From assembly GCF_003390865.1 (NCBI RefSeq), contig NZ_QMEJ01000001.1:1269424-1333423 (forward strand): a DNA stretch of 64,000 bases. The letters are read 5' to 3'. Positions 61,335 to 64,000 of this stretch are shown piece by piece. The notes beneath the pieces are model-generated. The model was not told the origin of the DNA. It did not search any database and was given only the letters and a program-made list of their open reading frames with translations. This stretch comes from Tropicimonas sp. IMCC34011. Its GTDB lineage: Bacteria > Pseudomonadota > Alphaproteobacteria > Rhodobacterales > Rhodobacteraceae. The position numbers and the translations under genes are program-made. The stretch's first letter is position 1. The number at the start of each line of letters is the position of its first letter.

Positions 61335-61718
61335 ATTCGCAGATCGCTGCCCGACGCGGGGCGCGTCGGTTACTCCCAGATCTCGGTGACCCCGCCGGGT
61401 CCGCTCGCCTTCGTTTCGGGTCAGGTCCCGTGGCAGCGCGACGGCGGCGCGGTGCCGGCCGATCTGGACGAGCAGACCGACAGCGTGATCGAAAACCTCT
61501 CGCATGCCCTGGCGGCGCTGGACGCGGGCCCGGAGCAGATCGCCCAGATGCGGATCTACATGACCGAGCTGCGCCCGGAAACGCAGGGGATTGTCATGAC
61601 CCGGCTCGCGGCCTTCCTGAACGGGGCGCAACCGAGCCTAACCGGCATCGGCGTGTCCGTGCTGGCCGAGCCGGAGTTGCAGCTTGAAATCGAGATGATC
61701 GTCAGCCTTCCCGCGTGA
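61335..61718 (+). CDS. RidA/YjgF-family protein
   Basis: About 127 residues of RidA-type sequence: GRVGYSQISVTPPGPLAFVS then GQVPWQRDGG, LDEQTDSVIENLSHALAALD, and FLNGAQPSLTGIGVSVLAEP with ELQLEIEMIVSLPA. RidA proteins hydrolyse reactive enamine/imine intermediates or serve as related deaminases; the usual terminal Arg site (P-x-R) reads P-S-L here, so classic deaminase activity is doubtful. There is no ATG or GTG at the expected place; homology begins near ATT 61335, so the start is uncertain. Divergent from the LysR gene. Confidence 0.72.
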   Translation: MRRSLPDAGRVGYSQISVTPPGPLAFVSGQVPWQRDGGAVPADLDEQTDSVIENLSHALAALDAGPEQIAQMRIYMTELRPETQGIVMTRLAAFLNGAQPSLTGIGVSVLAEPELQLEIEMIVSLPA

Positions 61719-61870
61719 CCGGTGCTGTCCCTCCTCGGCCGAGGGGCAGTCGCTCGCCTGGTGGAGCGCGTGCGATCGATCGTTTCAGCAAGGTTTGACA
61801 CCAACGGTTCAGGAAGGCGCATGGTCCATGCGCCGTCGTTTGATTTCGCCTTTCAAAGCTGAGATCGGCT

Positions 61871-62992
61871 TCAGAGCGTCACGACGATCTTGGCAGCCGA
61901 GACCCCCTGTTTCTGCCGCTCGAAGCCCGGTTCGATCGCCTCCAGCCCGTGACCCGCGATCAAGGGCGGCGGGGCGGCGACGATCTGACCCGACGCCAGC
62001 GCATGAGGCAGGAAGCTCTCGAAGGTTGCCGGGCCGAGATCAGTGTCCATCAGTGCCGTCCCCCAGATGGTCGAGCGCGCCACGCCTCGGCGCTTTGCCG
62101 CGACCGAGAGCCCGGCCATGCCGGCGACCATGCGGGGCAGCATCCGGGTCATGAGCGTCCAGGGGCCCGGCCGGTCCGGAAGGGCATCGATATCGACCGG
62201 CGGGAAGGTCGCCATGGCGACCTTGCGCGAGCCTGCGCTGACGCCGAGCACCTCGATGCACGCCCGAGCCGAGCCCGCGCCCATCGCGATCGCTCCTGCG
62301 ACCTCGTGGCCGCGCAGCGCCCGCGCCACGCGGCCCGCGGCGTCCGGGCCCGCGTAGTCGAGCACGTCGTCCGCACCAAGGCGCTTCAGATAGTCGAAAT
62401 TGGCCGGCGAGGCGGTGGTGACGGCCCGATAGCCTGCCGCCTTGGCCAGCTGGATTGCGCTGCATCCCACGCTGGTCGACCCGCCCCAGATAAGCACCGT
62501 CTGTCCTTGATCCTCGGGCGTGGCGCCGGGCCGGGAGAGGCCAAGCTGATCCTCTGCGAACAGACCACAGGCTGCCGTCGACAGGGCCAGCGGCAGGACT
62601 GCGGCGGCCTCGTAGCTCATATCATCCGGGATCGGCGCCGACAGGTCGGCTCGCACGATCGGGAAAAGCTGAAAGGCCGCCTCGGCGTTGCGGTTGCGGG
62701 ATTTCTCCATGCCGGTCGCGAGCGCGACGACCCGGTCACCGGGCGCGAACCTCGTGACACCGGGGCCGACTGCCTCGACCTCTCCGGCTACGTCGAAGCC
62801 CAGGATCATAGGATATTCCCGCCAGCCGTAGAGGGGTCTGCCCATCTTCTGCTTGAAACGGTCGACCGGGTTGATCGCGACCGCGCGAGCCCGCAGCCGG
62901 ATCTGGCCGGGCTCGGGTTGCACGAGCGGGGCATCGGCAACGGTCAGGAGCTCGTGGGGGGCGACAAGCCAGGCGGCTGCGTTCGACGACAT
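61871..62992 (-). CDS. quinone-oxidoreductase-type zinc-less medium-chain dehydrogenase (MDR)
   Basis: A 373-residue MDR protein of the ToxD/quinone oxidoreductase-like group. AAAWLVAPHELLTVADAPLV and RAVAINPVDRFKQKMG form the GroES-like N-domain, VLIWGGSTSVGCSAIQLAKA the NADP fingerprint, and VTTASPANFDYLKRLGADDV the next strand. It lacks structural-zinc cysteines, as expected for the group. ATG 62992 gives the family N-terminus; the frame to 63010 enters the operator. It is divergent from a TetR gene and very likely controlled by it. Confidence 0.88.
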   Translation of the reverse strand: MSSNAAAWLVAPHELLTVADAPLVQPEPGQIRLRARAVAINPVDRFKQKMGRPLYGWREYPMILGFDVAGEVEAVGPGVTRFAPGDRVVALATGMEKSRNRNAEAAFQLFPIVRADLSAPIPDDMSYEAAAVLPLALSTAACGLFAEDQLGLSRPGATPEDQGQTVLIWGGSTSVGCSAIQLAKAAGYRAVTTASPANFDYLKRLGADDVLDYAGPDAAGRVARALRGHEVAGAIAMGAGSARACIEVLGVSAGSRKVAMATFPPVDIDALPDRPGPWTLMTRMLPRMVAGMAGLSVAAKRRGVARSTIWGTALMDTDLGPATFESFLPHALASGQIVAAPPPLIAGHGLEAIEPGFERQKQGVSAAKIVVTL

Positions 62993-63002
62993 GAAGCGTT
63001 GT

Positions 63003-63035
63003 CCTATCAATGATAGGTAAAACTATCGCTGATAG
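63003..63035. promoter_or_regulatory. two palindromic operators for the TetR-family regulator
   Basis: CCTATCAATGATAGG (63003-63017) is a perfect palindrome around one central A. CTATCGCTGATAG (63023-63035) is a second dyad with the same CTATC/GATAG arms. Centres are 19 bases apart, on roughly the same face of the helix. They lie between the divergent MDR and TetR genes. Confidence 0.8.
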
Positions 63036-63082
63036 GGATACTTTCAAGGTCCGGCAGGCAGGGTTAGGTTGGGAAGCCCAGG

Positions 63083-63718
63083 ATGGGGGAGGGACCACCG
63101 ATCATGCCGCCCGAGCAGAGGACACCGAGGCGCCGCAACCGCAGGGATGAGATCCTGGATGCGGCCGGCGCGCTCTTCGCCCGCCACGGCGTGGACGCGG
63201 TGTCGACGCGGCGCATCGCGCAGGCGGTCGGGATCTCGCAGCCCTCGCTCTATGCGCATTTCGCCTCGCTCCAGCAGATCCAGGACGAGGTCGCGGCCGA
63301 GGCGTTCGCGCGTCTGGAACAGGCGATATCCTCAGCAGACGGCGAGAGCCCGGAAACACAGCTCGCAAAGGCGGTGCGCGGCTATTTCGAGTTCGGTCTC
63401 TCTCACCCGCATGCCTACCGGATTGCTTTCATGCTGGAATATCCGGCGGACAAGCCAGACCCGGCCGACCCGAGCGTGTCCGCGTTCCATCAAACCGATC
63501 ATCCCGGCCCTCGGGCATTCGGGCATCTGATCCGGATCGTCGGGCTGAATCGTCCGGACCTCTCTGCCGAAACGGTCTTGATGCGAAGTCAAAGCCTGTG
63601 GGCTTCCCTCCACGGCCTCGTCTCGCTCCTGCTTGCGCGACCGGCATTCCCGTGGGGCAACATGCAGGAGCTCGTCGACGAGCACTGCCGCCTGGCGTGC
63701 AAGATGGTCTTCGAATGA
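63083..63718 (+). CDS. TetR/AcrR-family transcriptional regulator
   Basis: A 211-residue TetR-type regulator. RDEILDAAGALFARHGVDAV and STRRIAQAVGISQPSLYAHF form the N-terminal helix-turn-helix (about residues 20-65). The C-terminal domain includes AVRGYFEFGLSHPHAYRIAF and LWASLHGLVSLLLARPAFPW. ATG 63083 or 63104 are both possible. It probably represses the divergent oxidoreductase gene through the two CTATC/GATAG dyads; the ligand is unknown. Confidence 0.9.
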   Translation: MGEGPPIMPPEQRTPRRRNRRDEILDAAGALFARHGVDAVSTRRIAQAVGISQPSLYAHFASLQQIQDEVAAEAFARLEQAISSADGESPETQLAKAVRGYFEFGLSHPHAYRIAFMLEYPADKPDPADPSVSAFHQTDHPGPRAFGHLIRIVGLNRPDLSAETVLMRSQSLWASLHGLVSLLLARPAFPWGNMQELVDEHCRLACKMVFE

Positions 63719-64000
63719 AACACTCGATCTCGGGGCGGAGGCGCGAACAGTTGCCATGCCGCCTTTGGGTTATCTGGGCGCGAATGCGACCTGCCCCGAC
63801 GCAGCTGCATTCTTCGAGCTCTCATCCAGATGGTCGACGCTTGCGGCCCAAACCTTCCGTTCCTTGCCGGCCCCAATTTTGCCACGCGGCGCCCCAGACC
63901 GGTCATTCAGTTGTGGTGCAGCATTTCCAACGGCACAAGGTCGGCAGTGCGGACTTAGCTGCTGTTGCTGCTTAGGCATTACTTTGAACGTTATCAAAGA
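63719..64000. other. right-edge interval without a recognisable gene
   Basis: Short open frames on both strands have no family features. Words at 63840-63910 resemble the intergenic text at 60020-60170. A minus-strand gene entering from the right cannot be excluded. Confidence 0.3.

Noticed and set aside
1..64000. tRNA, rRNA or riboswitch
   Set aside because: None recognised by eye; a covariance-model search would be needed to exclude small RNAs.

Overview
The window is GC-rich and gene-dense. It carries five complete transporter operons (two TRAP, one tripartite tricarboxylate, two ABC), many GntR/SorC/LysR/TetR/GlxA regulators and no housekeeping genes. This suggests accessory DNA (a genomic island or large replicon) of an alphaproteobacterium, most likely Rhodobacteraceae. 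That placement is inferred from gene content, not from a marker gene.

Layout. (1) 1-4966, plus strand: end of a surface-polysaccharide locus with a GNAT fragment, FdtA-type ketoisomerase, FdtB-type aminotransferase, sulfotransferase, a Wzx flippase broken by a one-base frameshift, and a family 2 glycosyltransferase, almost all joined by start/stop overlaps. (2) 5196-10957, minus: GntR regulator, TRAP transporter, FAD-linked hydroxyacid dehydrogenase and HpcH/HpaI aldolase. (3) About 11210-11480: a decayed P27-type phage terminase small subunit. (4) 11670-18471: dipeptide/oligopeptide ABC importer with an M20 peptidase. (5) 18963-26533: transketolase, xylulokinase, SorC regulator and a fructose/ribose-type ABC importer, with two similar candidate SorC sites. 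(6) 26662-29815, minus: a four-gene cassette of acyl-CoA dehydrogenase-like protein, PIG-L deacetylase, methyltransferase and glycosyltransferase. (7) 30200-30589: decayed AbrB-type membrane protein, followed by a D-2-hydroxyacid dehydrogenase.

(8) 31636-55376 is the most interesting part: about 24 kb of catabolic genes in several divergent units. It has a TRAP and a TctCBA transporter, two fumarate-reductase/TcuA-like flavoproteins, three MmgE/PrpD proteins, a PrpF-type isomerase, an isocitrate-lyase/PEP-mutase family lyase, an Ldh2-type oxidoreductase, an alpha/beta hydrolase, ADH, ALDH, SDR, a metallo-beta-lactamase-fold hydrolase and a SnoaL-like protein. Five promoter regions of this block carry variants of one 15-bp dyad, TGTCAACANTTTACA, including the one shared by the resident GntR gene and prpF. 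I infer one regulon dedicated to an unknown branched or poly-carboxylate.

(9) 55487-57914: insertion-sequence debris, with an IS5-type remnant and an IS3-type element with both inverted repeats whose transposase is split by a piece of an IS30-type transposase. (10) 57940-63718: GNAT/rhodanese opposite a GlxA-type regulator, a nine-copy GATCCC tandem repeat beside a frameshifted LysR gene, a RidA-like protein, and a quinone-oxidoreductase-type MDR divergent from a TetR gene with two palindromic operators between them.

Recurring theme: in four of the five transporter operons the solute-binding-protein gene is followed directly by a strong GC stem-loop before the membrane-subunit gene, which fits differential expression of the binding protein. 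I saw no rRNA, tRNA or CRISPR array by eye.
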